Part shown: positions 18,647 through 27,432 of the stretch, piece by piece
Position numbering within the stretch: position 1 is the stretch's first letter
Layout: the number at the start of each line of letters is the position of its first letter
Origin: Acidimicrobiales bacterium
GTDB lineage: Bacteria > Actinomycetota > Acidimicrobiia > Acidimicrobiales > RAAP-2
Assembly (NCBI GenBank): GCA_017883135.1
Contig: JADGOE010000005.1
Span: forward strand, 1-64,000
Length of the DNA: 64,000 bases
Reading direction: 5' to 3'
Program-made: the position numbers and the translations under genes
The notes under the pieces: model-generated
Told to the model about the DNA's origin: nothing
Database searches by the model: none
What the model saw: the letters and a program-made list of their open reading frames with translations, nothing else

Positions 18647-20127
18647 TCGACAAGTCCCTCCGCTGGATCGACGACCGGCTCGGCATCGCCAAGGGCGGGC
18701 GCACCTTCCTCGACAAGATCTTCCCCGACCACTGGTCGTTCATGCTGGGCGAGATCGCCCTCTACTCCTTCGTCGTGCTGCTGGCCACCGGGGTGTTCCT
18801 CTCCCTGTACTACATCCCGTCCGCAAATGAGATCGTCTACCACGGCTCCTACCTCCCCCTCCACGGCCAGAGGGTGTCCGAGGCGTACGCATCGTCGGTG
18901 TCGCTCTCCTTCGACGTGAAGTCGGGCCTGTTGATGCGCCAGGCCCACCACTGGGCCGCCGACATCTTCCTCGGGTCGATCGCGGTGCACATGGCCCGGG
19001 TGTTCTTCACCGGCGCCTTCCGCAAGCCCCGTGAGTTCAACTGGATCGTCGGCGTGAGCATGCTCATCTTGGGCATCGTCAACGGGTTCCTCGGCTACTC
19101 GCTCCCAGACGACCTGGTGTCGGGCACGGGCATCCGCATCGCCTTCTCCATCGTCGAGTCGATCCCCCTTGTTGGCAGCTACCTCGCCTTCTTCCTCTTC
19201 GGGGGCAACTACCCGGGCAACGGGGTCATCATCCCCAGGTTCTACATCCTGCACATCCTGATCGTGCCGCTGCTCATCATGGTGCTGCTCGGCGCCCACC
19301 TGGGCCTGCTGGTCAAGCAGAAGCACACCCAGTTCAAGGGGAAGGGGAAGACCGAGCACAACGTGGTCGGCTCACCGATGTTCCCGACCTTCATGGCGAA
19401 GACCACCGGCTTCCTGTTCATGAGCACCGCGGCGATCTTCCTGCTGGGCGGCTTCGCCCAGATCAACCCGATCTGGCAGTTCGGCCAGTACGAGCCCTTC
19501 CAGATCTCCTATGCCGTGCAGCCGGACTGGTACATGGGCTGGCTCGACGGCGCGGCGCGCATCATGCCGAGTTGGGAGTGGGTCGGGTGGGGCCACACCA
19601 TCCCGCTCGAGGTGTTCCTGCCGGCGGTGATCTTCCCCGGCATCATCTTCAACATCTTGATCCTCTGGCCGTTCATCGAGTCGAGGCACACCAAGGACTT
19701 GGCGTACCACAACCTTCTCGACCGACCACGTGACCGTCCCAAGCGGACCGCGGCCGGGGCGGCGATGCTGATGCTGCTGGGCATGACCTTCTTCGCATCG
19801 TCCACCGACGTGATGGCCAACTTCCTCGAGCTGCCGCTCAAGAGCGTGCTGTGGTTCTTCCGGTTCGCGGTGATCATCGCCCCGATCATCGCTTACTTCA
19901 TCACCTACAAGATCTGCAACGAGATGCGCGCCGCCGAGGGCATCGGCAAGCGCAAGCGGGCCCAGGTGGTGCTCCGTTCCTCCACCGGCGAGTACACCAC
20001 CGTGGACTCCGAGCCACGACCCGGTGACGGTTACGAGGAGCTCGAGGCGATCCCCGTTCCGACCTACATCGACCTGGTGCCGCCGGAACTGGTCACCGGT
20101 GCCGGTGTGCGCCGGGTGATGCGCTGA
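18643..20127 (+). CDS. qcrB: Cytochrome b subunit of the bc1 complex
   Basis: A 494-residue membrane protein. It has heme-binding histidine pairs in the second and fourth helices (MRQAHHWAADIFLGSIAVH and ILHILIVPLLIMVLLGAH), the Q-cycle region GYSLPDDLVSGTGI, and PDWYMGWLDGA equivalent to the PEWYF/PPD quinol-site loop. Length and the soluble tail of about 75 residues match actinobacterial QcrB, the target of Q203-type inhibitors in mycobacteria (family knowledge). The ATG overlaps the qcrA stop (ATGA). Confidence 0.94.
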   Translation: MIDKSLRWIDDRLGIAKGGRTFLDKIFPDHWSFMLGEIALYSFVVLLATGVFLSLYYIPSANEIVYHGSYLPLHGQRVSEAYASSVSLSFDVKSGLLMRQAHHWAADIFLGSIAVHMARVFFTGAFRKPREFNWIVGVSMLILGIVNGFLGYSLPDDLVSGTGIRIAFSIVESIPLVGSYLAFFLFGGNYPGNGVIIPRFYILHILIVPLLIMVLLGAHLGLLVKQKHTQFKGKGKTEHNVVGSPMFPTFMAKTTGFLFMSTAAIFLLGGFAQINPIWQFGQYEPFQISYAVQPDWYMGWLDGAARIMPSWEWVGWGHTIPLEVFLPAVIFPGIIFNILILWPFIESRHTKDLAYHNLLDRPRDRPKRTAAGAAMLMLLGMTFFASSTDVMANFLELPLKSVLWFFRFAVIIAPIIAYFITYKICNEMRAAEGIGKRKRAQVVLRSSTGEYTTVDSEPRPGDGYEELEAIPVPTYIDLVPPELVTGAGVRRVMR

Positions 20128-20418
20128 CCTCTGCGAGGCAGCGTCACCGGGCGTGGCGACCGACTTCAAGTTCGCCTTTCCGGTCACGTGTGAGTACCGC
20201 GGCGGACACGAAGCGCTCGGCAGGCACGTAAGGCACCTCCGGATCGCGGGGCGCAGTGGGTGCGGGCACGGCTCGCGCCGGCGCTGCGCGGGGCTGGTGT
20301 CCCGTGTTACGACGACGTTCCTCCGAGCGATCGGACGGTGCAGCCGATCAGCGTTGCCCGTCGCCGGATCCGGTTGACCGGCGGTGCCGATCGCTGTGGT
20401 CGGGGATAGGGTTCGGGC
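20128..20418. other. Intergenic gap downstream of qcrB
   Basis: No credible gene or strong terminator hairpin is visible. A 74-codon plus-strand frame at 20153 has unnatural composition and was rejected. The end of the gap carries the -10 box of the next small gene. Confidence 0.5.
20407..20412 (+). promoter_or_regulatory. -10 box of a leaderless small gene
   Basis: TAGGGT is followed by 6 nt and the ATG at 20419, the same spacing seen at several other genes of this window. Confidence 0.45.
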
Positions 20419-20625
20419 ATGGACTACCACGCCGGGGCGTTCACCACCGCTCCGGGCCACTGCTACCGGACGCTATCCATCGATGGTGCGGGTCGACCGC
20501 GGCTCTGCCCGGATCCGGTCGAGTTCAAGGGGCAGGTCGAGGACGAACATGGTGCATGGCACAAGGTCGAGGCGTGCGTCGAGCATGCCGCCGACCTGGC
20601 TGGCTGGCGACGGGTGGGCGACTGA
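20419..20625 (+). CDS. Hypothetical small protein, 68 residues
   Basis: A soluble, balanced-composition protein beginning MDYHAGAFTTAPGHCYRTL. It has two Cys and several His, with a DEHGAWHKVEAC segment. No family is recognised. Support comes from natural amino-acid composition and the well-placed -10 box giving a leaderless start. It lies alone between the bc1 operon and a toxin-antitoxin remnant, so it may belong to an accessory patch. Confidence 0.55.
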   Translation: MDYHAGAFTTAPGHCYRTLSIDGAGRPRLCPDPVEFKGQVEDEHGAWHKVEACVEHAADLAGWRRVGD

Positions 20626-20742
20626 CGCTCGGATCGGCCGAGGCGGTCCGGACTGCTCATGGGCCGGACCGGGACCTGCCGCCGGCAGTGAGGGCCGGTT
20701 CGGGAGGCCAATCGGCTGGGGCCGCTTGGTGCGATTAGTGGT

Positions 20743-20973
20743 ATGACGACCACCAAGGTAGCCGTGAGCCTTCCTGCAGGGCCCGTCGAGCAGGCGCGGC
20801 GTGCTGTGGCCGAGGGACGCGCCTCCAGCGTCAGCGCCTATGTGGCTCGGGCGTTGGAGGAACAGGCGAAACTCGACGACCTTGCGTCGTTGCTCGATGA
20901 AATGCTGGCAGAAACGGGTGGTCCGCTCACACTCCCTGAACGGAAGGCTGCGGATCGGGCGCTGGGCCGATGA
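20743..20973 (+). CDS. VapB-like antitoxin
   Basis: A 76-residue protein. The N-terminal half (TTTKVAVSLPAGPVEQARRAV, then SSVSAYVARALEEQ) has the strand-helix-helix spacing of ribbon-helix-helix repressors. The C-terminal half is acidic and helical (LDDLASLLDEMLAETGG), the toxin-binding part in this family. It would normally repress its own operon and neutralise a PIN-domain toxin. The toxin frame starts in a 4-nt overlap with its stop (ATGA), but that toxin is internally deleted, so the antitoxin is orphaned. Confidence 0.75.
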   Translation: MTTTKVAVSLPAGPVEQARRAVAEGRASSVSAYVARALEEQAKLDDLASLLDEMLAETGGPLTLPERKAADRALGR

Positions 20974-21113
20974 GTACGGCAATCCTCGACACCGGGGCGC
21001 TCATCGGATTCGAGCAGAATGATCGACGAGTCGTTGCGATTGTCGGAGTGCTCACCTCGGATCCTGACGATCTCCGACGCCTCGACAGTCACCTCGATGT
21101 CGTCGCCATCTGA
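20970..21113 (+). pseudogene. VapC-type PIN toxin with internal in-frame deletion
   Basis: A 47-residue frame. The first 24 or so residues (MSTAILDTGALIGFEQNDRR and VVAIV) are the normal start of a PIN-domain VapC, including the first catalytic Asp in LDTGAL. The last 20 residues (LTSDPDDLRRLDSHLDVVAI) are the normal end of the same family. A complete VapC is about 125-135 residues, so roughly 80-90 residues of the core, including the other acidic catalytic residues, are missing while the frame is kept. It cannot be a working ribonuclease. The ATGA overlap with the antitoxin is preserved. Confidence 0.72.
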
Positions 21114-21159
21114 TCATCACGAGCAATCGTGTCCTCTCGACGACCTCAAGTCCTGCCAC

Positions 21160-21405
21160 CTATCGCTGCCGGGTGGGCGTCATACTCCGCTGACGGCTCT
21201 CGAGGCGCAGACCAGTGATCCGCTCGCACTCATTACGGGCTTCCTCGTCGACTGTCACGGGACCCCTGCCAGCCCGATTCCGATCTTCGCCGTTCTTCTT
21301 CACTCCGGAGATCCGGTACTCCTCGCCAGGCTCCACGTCTCGATGGTTGGACCAATTGCGGCCCTGGATGACGCGTTGTGCCACCCAACCGTTCCTCTTC
21401 TCCAT
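21160..21405 (-). CDS. Hypothetical small protein, possibly decaying
   Basis: An 81-residue frame beginning MEKRNGWVAQRVIQGRNWSN and containing RISGVKKNGEDRNRAGRGP. The composition is natural and visibly lower in GC than the surroundings, unlike the shadow frames on the opposite strand. No family is confidently recognised. There is no Shine-Dalgarno; ATG 21465 in the same frame is an alternative start. It may be a remnant carried with the neighbouring toxin-antitoxin debris. Confidence 0.4.
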   Translation of the reverse strand: MEKRNGWVAQRVIQGRNWSNHRDVEPGEEYRISGVKKNGEDRNRAGRGPVTVDEEARNECERITGLRLESRQRSMTPTRQR

Positions 21406-21507
21406 CGCCAAGCAGTAGACGAGCGCACCGGCGGTCGGACCGGGTCGTTGCGTTGTCGGCCTCATGGCCGTCGATTCACCCCTGGGCTGCGCTACTGGTT
21501 AGCCACC

Positions 21508-21536
21508 CAGGCCACCGCTCATTCGGCGGTGGCCTG
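21508..21536. terminator. Hairpin downstream of ctaF
   Basis: An 11-bp perfect stem (CAGGCCACCGC / GCGGTGGCCTG) with a 7-nt loop lies about 80 nt past the ctaF stop. There is no T-tract on either strand, which is common for actinobacterial terminators. It could end the ctaCDF transcript. Confidence 0.45.
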
Positions 21537-21617
21537 TTCGAGGTGGTGAAGGAGGATCCTGACGACGCCGGTACCACGCTGGTCGATGTCGACCGCCAGA
21601 CCGCGAAGCCGCAGCGA

Positions 21618-22010
21618 TCAGACCGCTCCGCCCCGCCGGCTCTCGACGGTCACGCCGATGGCAGCGGAGACGATCAGTGCGGCGGCGATCGGGGCCAGCC
21701 AGAGGCCGAACACGAAGGTGAGCACGGCGAACATGGCACCCATGCCCAAGATGAACGGCCAGATGCTCGAACCGGGGAACGCGTCGACGGTCCCTGCCCC
21801 CTCGGCGATGGAGGCATCCGGATCGTCATCGACCTGTGGCTTCATGTTGTGCGCCCACCACAGGTAGTAGGAGCCGGGGAGCAGTCCGAGCAGCGCCGAG
21901 CCGATCAGCATGAGGAAGCCGGCGTCCTCGTAACTGAAGAACCAGTACACCACCGCGATGATGCCGAAGAAGACCCCGATGAAGATGAGGAACAGTCCGT
22001 CGACCCTCAT
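21618..22010 (-). CDS. ctaF: Cytochrome c oxidase subunit IV (actinobacterial CtaF)
   Basis: A 130-residue protein with four hydrophobic segments (about 5-22, 33-52, 82-100, 104-122). The [29 protein letters not shown] and [12 protein letters not shown] segments match the small actinobacterial aa3 subunit CtaF. Its ATG overlaps the ctaD stop (ATGA), so the ctaC-ctaD-ctaF transcript ends here. It forms the oxidase with ctaE from the plus-strand cluster. Confidence 0.88.
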   Translation of the reverse strand: MRVDGLFLIFIGVFFGIIAVVYWFFSYEDAGFLMLIGSALLGLLPGSYYLWWAHNMKPQVDDDPDASIAEGAGTVDAFPGSSIWPFILGMGAMFAVLTFVFGLWLAPIAAALIVSAAIGVTVESRRGGAV

Positions 22011-23764
22011 GAGCTGGCCCCCACCTTCTCCGTGTCGGGCTGTGGCGGCGCCCCTTGCCTGTGCTCCTTGTGGTGCTCGGGGTGGTTGTAGTCCCAGGTC
22101 GGCCGTTCCGATCGGATCGGAGGCAGGTGGGTGAAGTTGTGGTGGGGCGGTGGCGACGAGGTGAACCACTCCAGCGCACCGCCGTCCCAGGGGTTGTCAC
22201 CGGCGGCCACCGGTGAGCGCCACGATACCCAGAGGTTGACGAAGAAGAACAGGAACGAGGCGCCGATGATGAACGCCCCCACCGTGGAGACCACGTTCAT
22301 GGTGGTCCATCCGTTGGTCGGCAGGTAGTCGGCCACCCGGCGGGGCATGCCGGCGAGGCCGAGCTGGTACTGGGGGATGAAGGTGACCCAAAAGCCGATG
22401 AACAACGACCAGAAGTGGAGCTTGCCCAGACGCTCGTTCATCATCCGTCCGAACATCTTCGGGTACCAGAAGTAGAAGCCGGCAAATCCTGCGAAGACGG
22501 TGGTGCCGATCAGCACCTGGTGGAAGTGCGCGACTACGAAGTAGGTGTCGTGGGTCATGAAGTCCACCGGCGGTGAGGCCAGCAGCACGCCGGTCACCCC
22601 ACCCATCAAGAAGGCGAACAGGAACCCCATGGAGAACAGCATGGGTGTCTGGAAGCTCAGCTGGCCGCCCCACATGGTGCCGATCCAGTTGAAGAACTTG
22701 ATCCCGGTTGGCACCGCGATCAGGTACGACAGCAGCGAGAAGAACGGGAGCAGGACCACCCCGGTGGTGAACATGTGGTGGGCCCACACGCCGGTCGAAA
22801 GGGCGGCGATGGACATGGTGGCGAAGACCATGCCCTTGTACCCGAAGAGGGGCTTGCGCGAGAAGACCGGCAGGATGTCGGTGACCATCCCGAAGTAGGG
22901 CAAGGCCAGGATGTACACCTCCGGGTGGCCGAAGAACCAGAACAGGTGCTGCCACAGCACGGGCACGCCGCCCCCCTGCACGGAGTAGATGTGGGTCCCG
23001 AAGTGGCGGTCGCAGAAGAGCAGCACCACCGCGCCGAACAGGACGGGGAAGGCGATGAGGATGAGGATGCCGGTCACCAGCATGTTCCACGAGAAGATCG
23101 GCACGCGGAACATGGTCATGCCCGGCGCCCGCAGATAGAAGATGGTGGCGACCAGGTTGACCGCGGTGAAGATGGCGGAGAAGCCGGTCAGCCCCAGCGA
23201 CATCAACCACAGGTCCGCCCCTGCCCCGGGGGAGTTGATGGCATTCGACAGGGGCGCGTAGGCCACCCAGCCGTAGCTGGCCGCCCCTCCTGCCACGAAG
23301 AAGCTCGACAGCATGGTGACCGATCCCCCGAGGTACAGCCAGTAGGACAGGGCGTTCAACCGGGGGAAGGCCATGTCGGGTGCTCCGACCTGCAGGGGCA
23401 CGATGTAGTTGGCCAGGCCACCGAAGGCGAAGGGTCCGGCGAACAGGTACAGCATGAGGCTGCCGTGCATGGTGAAGAGCACGTTGTAGTTCTGAAACGA
23501 GACGATCGAGGCGGTCGGGCTGGTCAGTTGGGCCCGGATCACCAGGGCCATGACGCCGGCGATGAAGAAGATCACCAGCGACGTGATCATGTAGCTCTTG
23601 CCGATCATCTTGTGGTCGGTGGAGGTCAGCCAGTTGAGCAGGCCGCTCGGCCCCTCGTGGTGGCCGTGGTCGCCGTCCCCGTGCTGAGCTGCGGGTCCGT
23701 GCAGGTCGGGCCCGCCCGGATCCTCGGGCTCGATCAGTTCGGGACGTTCGATGGTCGTCGTCAT
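22007..23764 (-). CDS. ctaD: Cytochrome c oxidase subunit I
   Basis: A 585-residue, twelve-helix catalytic subunit of aa3 oxidase. Heme a/a3 and CuB ligand regions are visible: [27 protein letters not shown] with the Tyr of the His-Tyr cross-link, AHHMFTTG, and [11 protein letters not shown]. The [10 protein letters not shown] segment carries proton-pathway residues. Both termini are unusually His-rich (about residues 24-36 and 552-573). The ATG overlaps the ctaC stop and its own stop overlaps ctaF, so the three subunits are probably translated together. Confidence 0.95.
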   Translation of the reverse strand: MTTTIERPELIEPEDPGGPDLHGPAAQHGDGDHGHHEGPSGLLNWLTSTDHKMIGKSYMITSLVIFFIAGVMALVIRAQLTSPTASIVSFQNYNVLFTMHGSLMLYLFAGPFAFGGLANYIVPLQVGAPDMAFPRLNALSYWLYLGGSVTMLSSFFVAGGAASYGWVAYAPLSNAINSPGAGADLWLMSLGLTGFSAIFTAVNLVATIFYLRAPGMTMFRVPIFSWNMLVTGILILIAFPVLFGAVVLLFCDRHFGTHIYSVQGGGVPVLWQHLFWFFGHPEVYILALPYFGMVTDILPVFSRKPLFGYKGMVFATMSIAALSTGVWAHHMFTTGVVLLPFFSLLSYLIAVPTGIKFFNWIGTMWGGQLSFQTPMLFSMGFLFAFLMGGVTGVLLASPPVDFMTHDTYFVVAHFHQVLIGTTVFAGFAGFYFWYPKMFGRMMNERLGKLHFWSLFIGFWVTFIPQYQLGLAGMPRRVADYLPTNGWTTMNVVSTVGAFIIGASFLFFFVNLWVSWRSPVAAGDNPWDGGALEWFTSSPPPHHNFTHLPPIRSERPTWDYNHPEHHKEHRQGAPPQPDTEKVGASS

Positions 23765-24738
23765 GGGGAACCCTTCGTGGTGGAGGGCGGCGGACTCGGG
23801 ATTGACGGGGTGAGGTGGGTGTCGACCGGCGGGATGTTGGTGGAAGGGTTACCCGAGCGTTCCAGCGTGTGGCCCGCCCGCACCTCACCGCTGGCCCAGG
23901 CGGCGAACGCCGACGGGCTGACCGCTCGCACGCTGAACAGCATCTCGGTGTGGTACAGGCCGCAGATCTGAGTGCACTGGCCGTTGTAGGTGCCGGTGTG
24001 GAGCACGTTCAGATCGAAGAAGTTGGTCACCCCGGGGAGCGCATAACGGCTGAAGTTGAAGTCACGCACGTAGAACCCGTGGATCACGTCATCGGACATC
24101 AGGGTGACCTGCACCGTCTCACCCGCGGGCAGCACCATCTGGGGACCGTGGTCGTTGGGGCCGTTGGTGGTCTCACCGGCGATGCCGACATTGAGCCCGG
24201 GGTAGTCGAACCGCCATCCCCACTGGAAGGCGGTCACCCTGATGTCGACCACCGGCGTGCCCGTCGAGGTGACCGTGGCGTTGATCGGCACGGTCGCGTC
24301 CACATTGTTCTCGGTGAGCACGGTGAACAGAAACAGGACCGCCACGATGACGATCGGCACTGCGGTGTAGAGGATCTCGATCGGGATGTTCTCGTGGAAC
24401 TGGCGGGGCATGTCGTCGGACCGCCGCCGGTACCGGAGGACCGTCCAGATGATCAGCAGCGCGACCAGGCTGCCGATGATGATGCCGGTGGTCATCATGC
24501 CGGAGAAGAGCTTGAAGGTGTCGTGGCCCTGCTTGGTCGCCCCACTGCTGGCTCCGTAGCCCGGGTAGGCGTTGCACCCGGCCAGTGCCAGGGGCGCGGC
24601 GACGGCCAGCCCGGCGGCCCAGCGCGTCCACTTCCTGCCAGGGGACCGAGGAGCTGCCGCGGCGGCTTCGGAGGCGCCGGAGGCCGCCCGGGCGCCGCTT
24701 GGCAGAGGGGTTGGAGAACCGTTTGTGAAGGCGTTCAC
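23761..24738 (-). CDS. ctaC: Cytochrome c oxidase subunit II
   Basis: A 325-residue protein. A Lys/Arg-containing signal peptide ends in the lipobox ALAGC, so it is probably a lipoprotein. Two membrane helices follow ([16 protein letters not shown] and [14 protein letters not shown]), then a cupredoxin domain. The CuA site is complete: [10 protein letters not shown], then [12 protein letters not shown] with two Cys, His and Met ligands. It accepts electrons from QcrC. GTG 24738 is chosen because a TAGTGT box lies 7 nt upstream (leaderless); GTG 24747 is in frame but lies inside that box. Confidence 0.93.
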   Translation of the reverse strand: MNAFTNGSPTPLPSGARAASGASEAAAAAPRSPGRKWTRWAAGLAVAAPLALAGCNAYPGYGASSGATKQGHDTFKLFSGMMTTGIIIGSLVALLIIWTVLRYRRRSDDMPRQFHENIPIEILYTAVPIVIVAVLFLFTVLTENNVDATVPINATVTSTGTPVVDIRVTAFQWGWRFDYPGLNVGIAGETTNGPNDHGPQMVLPAGETVQVTLMSDDVIHGFYVRDFNFSRYALPGVTNFFDLNVLHTGTYNGQCTQICGLYHTEMLFSVRAVSPSAFAAWASGEVRAGHTLERSGNPSTNIPPVDTHLTPSIPSPPPSTTKGSP

Positions 24739-24751
24739 GGCGGTCACACTA
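24739..24751 (-). promoter_or_regulatory. Leaderless promoter of ctaCDF
   Basis: On the minus strand TAGTGT (24751-24746) is followed by GACCGCC and GTG 24738, with no ribosome binding site. It lies in the 139-bp gap after the upstream hydrolase gene. Confidence 0.45.
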
Positions 24752-24877
24752 GTGGGGACGGGGCCACAATTAGAAGTTGAGATCGGTGCCGGGCCCCAAG
24801 GGGCAAATTCCCAGTTCAGCGCAGTGGAGATCGGGGTGCTCGACGCTGCCCGGTGCTTCGGGCCCGACGGCGCGTTC

Positions 24878-26191
24878 TCAGCTCTCGCGCGCCGCCCACG
24901 AGAACACCCCGCGGGCCATGGTGGACGATGCGGCCTCTGCCCTGGCGGTGAAGACGGCCCCGCGGACCTCGCGGACCCCGGGGTCATCCGGTGCGGCCAG
25001 CCAGGCCAGCTCGGCCAGGTGGGCGGCAAGGCGCATCGGACCGTCGTCGGTCACGGGTGCAGCCCGGTGGGATCCTGTGGTCGAAGATGCCTCGACGAGA
25101 GCCAGTGCCCGATCGGCCAAGGCACCGGCACCCCCGGCCAGGTCGGCCAGTTCCAGGGCCAGCGCCCGTTCCGACGCGGGCTTGAGTGTGGCCGGGTTGC
25201 CGTCCCACCACCCTCCGTAGAGGCGCCAGACCGCCCGCACGATGAACTCGGGCTCGTCGTAGACGGGCTGGAGGTAGGGCCGTTCCATCAACCGGGCCGG
25301 CGGGGACACGGTGTGGATCGCTTCGTCGAGGCGGGCACCGCGGTTCATCAGATCGAGGGTCTGGTCCACCAAGGACTCGAGCAGCTCGGCCGTGTCCCCG
25401 AGGGCCTGGCGGACCCGGTCCTCGCCGATCACCGGGTAGCCGTGCCCGGGGAGCAGCACCTCGGGACCGCCCTCCGGCAGCTCGTAGAGGGCGAGCATCC
25501 GGCGGAGCGCGTCCGCCCACTCGAGCGGGTAGCGCTGCACCTTCTGCGGGTTGCCGGCATTGGGCGAGGCCCAGATGAACAGGTCGCCACAGCACAGCAC
25601 TCGCTGGTCGGGCAGCCAGGTCCACGTGTGGTCGTCGGTCTCGCCGCGTGCGTGATGGAGCAGGGCAGGCCGTCCACCGATGTCGAGGTCGAGGCGGTCA
25701 CTGTAGGTGCGGTCGGGGTAGCGGTACTCGGTGGGCCATTCCAGCGAGTCGATGTTGAACTGGCGCCGGTTGATGATGCCGTTGTAGCCGGCGGTCCGGA
25801 TGTACCGGTCGAAGCGGGCGGGCAGTGCTTCGTGGGCCACCACTTGGGGTGGGAGCCATCCGTGCTCGGCGGATTCGGCTTCCCAAACCGGCACCCCGAA
25901 GACGTGGTCGATGTGCCCATGGGAGTAGATCGCGGTGTGGAGGCGGCGTGGTGACCAGGTGCGCAGGGTGGCGTGGATCTGTTGGGCCGCCAAGGCGCTG
26001 CCGGTGTCGACGAGCAGCAGGCCGTCGTCGGTGTCGACGGCCGACACGTTGCCGGAGGAGGGGACGAATGCGATCCCGTCGGCCACCTCGGCCATTCCGG
26101 TGGCCGGCCGAAGCGGGTGGACCCGGGAGGTCGAGGTCTCGCCCCTCCAGAGGCGGTCCGCAACGGCCAGTGCGTCCTCGTGTTCGGGCAC
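24878..26191 (-). CDS. Metallo-beta-lactamase-fold hydrolase, alkylsulfatase-like
   Basis: A 437-residue protein. The zinc-binding motif SHGHIDHVFG (HxHxDH) is near residue 92. Further ligands are in HHARGETDDHTW, CCGDLFIW and LLPGHGYPV. The C-terminal half (from about residue 280) resembles the dimerisation region of SdsA/BDS1-type alkyl sulfatases (IVRAVWRLYGGWWDGNP). That family cleaves sulfate esters or related substrates, but the substrate here cannot be assigned. It starts at a GTG with GGGGGAGG upstream. It is monocistronic or upstream of ctaC, from which it is separated by a promoter-bearing gap. Confidence 0.8.
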   Translation of the reverse strand: MPEHEDALAVADRLWRGETSTSRVHPLRPATGMAEVADGIAFVPSSGNVSAVDTDDGLLLVDTGSALAAQQIHATLRTWSPRRLHTAIYSHGHIDHVFGVPVWEAESAEHGWLPPQVVAHEALPARFDRYIRTAGYNGIINRRQFNIDSLEWPTEYRYPDRTYSDRLDLDIGGRPALLHHARGETDDHTWTWLPDQRVLCCGDLFIWASPNAGNPQKVQRYPLEWADALRRMLALYELPEGGPEVLLPGHGYPVIGEDRVRQALGDTAELLESLVDQTLDLMNRGARLDEAIHTVSPPARLMERPYLQPVYDEPEFIVRAVWRLYGGWWDGNPATLKPASERALALELADLAGGAGALADRALALVEASSTTGSHRAAPVTDDGPMRLAAHLAELAWLAAPDDPGVREVRGAVFTARAEAASSTMARGVFSWAARES

Positions 26192-26220
26192 CGGGTCCTC
26201 CCCCTGATCGGCCTGGGCGA

Positions 26221-26226
26221 ACTGTA
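26221..26226 (-). promoter_or_regulatory. -10 box of the metallo-beta-lactamase gene
   Basis: TACAGT on the minus strand lies about 30 nt before the GTG at 26191, leaving a short leader that includes the GGGGGAGG ribosome binding site. Confidence 0.4.
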
Positions 26227-26269
26227 ACCGGCAGCTCGGGCCGTCCTCTCGCCCGGTCGGCCTGCCCGG

Positions 26270-27010
26270 TCAGTGGATCGGGTCCTCCGGCTCCGGCGAG
26301 GAGGCGATCCGCCCGGCGACCCGCCCTGCGCCGCGGATCGTGCGCCTGACCTTCACCTCGACCTCGGGGCGGTGCCGGGCCGCCGTCCGCTTCCCTGCGG
26401 CCGCGGCTGCCCCGGTAGTGCGGCCGATCCACCGTGCCGCCGCGCCCGACGACGTCGGGCCTCGGGTCGGATCCGGATCCGGATCCGCGGCAGGGGCACC
26501 CGGTTCCTCTGCCGAGCGGTCAGCGGCAACGTGCGTCCCCTGAGCGTGCGGCCGATCCACCGTGGCGGTGGCGTCGATCACCGTCCCGGCCCCCGGCATC
26601 CCGCCGGCTACCCGCGGACCGGAGGGGTCGCTGCGGGTGAGGGTGGCCAGGCGGATCAGCCCGACAGCGCCGAACTCGACGACGATGATCCCTTGGATGT
26701 CGGGACGGAGGGCGGGGACGATCGGGGCCAGCGCGACGGCTATGGCCACAGCTGTCATCACCAGCAGGTGGAGACGTCGCCCGCAGATCCGGAAGATGCC
26801 GAGCGGCCCGCGTGCGGTGATCGCCAGCCCGGCCAGCACGAACGCGGCGATGATCAGCAGCCTGCCCTTGACCACATGCACGGAGATCTCCGCGAAGACG
26901 ACCGCAACCGCCACCTCGGAGGCCTGCAGGATCCAGAACGGGAGCCAGCGGCGAGTGGCGGCGGCACTGGGCTCGGTTGGCTGAGGGGCCCGCCCGGGTC
27001 CCCCCCTCAT
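26270..27010 (-). CDS. Hypothetical membrane protein with long cytoplasmic tail
   Basis: A 246-residue protein. Four hydrophobic segments lie in the first 130 residues (about 22-45, 50-68, 80-102, 106-125). The tail of about 115 residues is low-complexity: first acidic with Asp-Pro repeats, then basic with Arg/Lys. No family is recognised. It begins 19 nt after tatA, so the two are probably cotranscribed, but nothing shows a role in protein export. Confidence 0.6.
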   Translation of the reverse strand: MRGGPGRAPQPTEPSAAATRRWLPFWILQASEVAVAVVFAEISVHVVKGRLLIIAAFVLAGLAITARGPLGIFRICGRRLHLLVMTAVAIAVALAPIVPALRPDIQGIIVVEFGAVGLIRLATLTRSDPSGPRVAGGMPGAGTVIDATATVDRPHAQGTHVAADRSAEEPGAPAADPDPDPTRGPTSSGAAARWIGRTTGAAAAAGKRTAARHRPEVEVKVRRTIRGAGRVAGRIASSPEPEDPIH

Positions 27011-27029
27011 CGCTTTGGCGGCCGGCCGG

Positions 27030-27308
27030 TCAGGACGGAGTGTCCGTGGTCCCGTCCGCGTCCGACTGGACGGGCGCCTGGGCCGGTGGGCTCACCGCGG
27101 CAGGGGGCGTGGCCTCCGCCAGGGTCTTGGTGCCCTTGCCGTCGTCGGAGGCACCCTCGTCGAGGCCCTTCTTGAACTCCTTCTGGGCCGAACCCAGGGA
27201 GCGGGCCAGCTTGGGGATCTGGGTGGATCCGAACAGAACGAGCACCACGACGACGAGGATGATGATGCCGTCTACTCCGAATATCTCTGCTGGCGGACTG
27301 AAGTGCAC
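27030..27308 (-). CDS. tatA: Sec-independent translocase component TatA
   Basis: A 92-residue protein. A single membrane helix (GVDGIIILVVVVLVLFGS) is followed by the TatA hinge (QIPKLARSLG) and amphipathic helix (SAQKEFKKGLDE). A Ser/Thr/Ala-rich tail follows. It forms the pore-like component for twin-arginine export. GTG 27308 is preceded by GGGAG at 8 nt. No tatB or tatC lies nearby. A TAACCT box at 27340-27345 provides a promoter. Confidence 0.88.
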   Translation of the reverse strand: MHFSPPAEIFGVDGIIILVVVVLVLFGSTQIPKLARSLGSAQKEFKKGLDEGASDDGKGTKTLAEATPPAAVSPPAQAPVQSDADGTTDTPS

Positions 27309-27339
27309 GGTCGTATCTCCCTTGTCGACTGCACGGACA

Positions 27340-27345
27340 AGGTTA
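27340..27345 (-). promoter_or_regulatory. -10 box of tatA
   Basis: TAACCT on the minus strand fits TAnnnT and lies about 30 nt upstream of the GTG of tatA, leaving a leader that carries GGGAG. Confidence 0.4.
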
Positions 27346-27407
27346 GACCCGTGGACCCCAGGGCGCTGCGCAGCCCGGGGTCCAGGCGGTGGATGCGCCA
27401 ACCCTCC

Positions 27408-27432
27408 GGCCGGCTGGACGGTTCAGCCGGCC
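27408..27432. terminator. Hairpin overlapping the stop of the CopD-like gene
   Basis: A 9-bp perfect stem (GGCCGGCTG / CAGCCGGCC) with a 7-nt loop. It includes the stop codon of the gene at 27423-27863 and lies upstream of the tatA promoter. There is no T-tract; it may still limit read-through. Confidence 0.35.

Noticed and set aside
20153-20377. 74-codon plus-strand frame after qcrB
   Set aside because: Arg/Gly/Ser-rich composition, no promoter or ribosome binding site, and no family resemblance.
20128-21617. tRNA or integrase attachment site for the accessory patch
   Set aside because: No tRNA gene, integrase or direct repeats were found around the patch.
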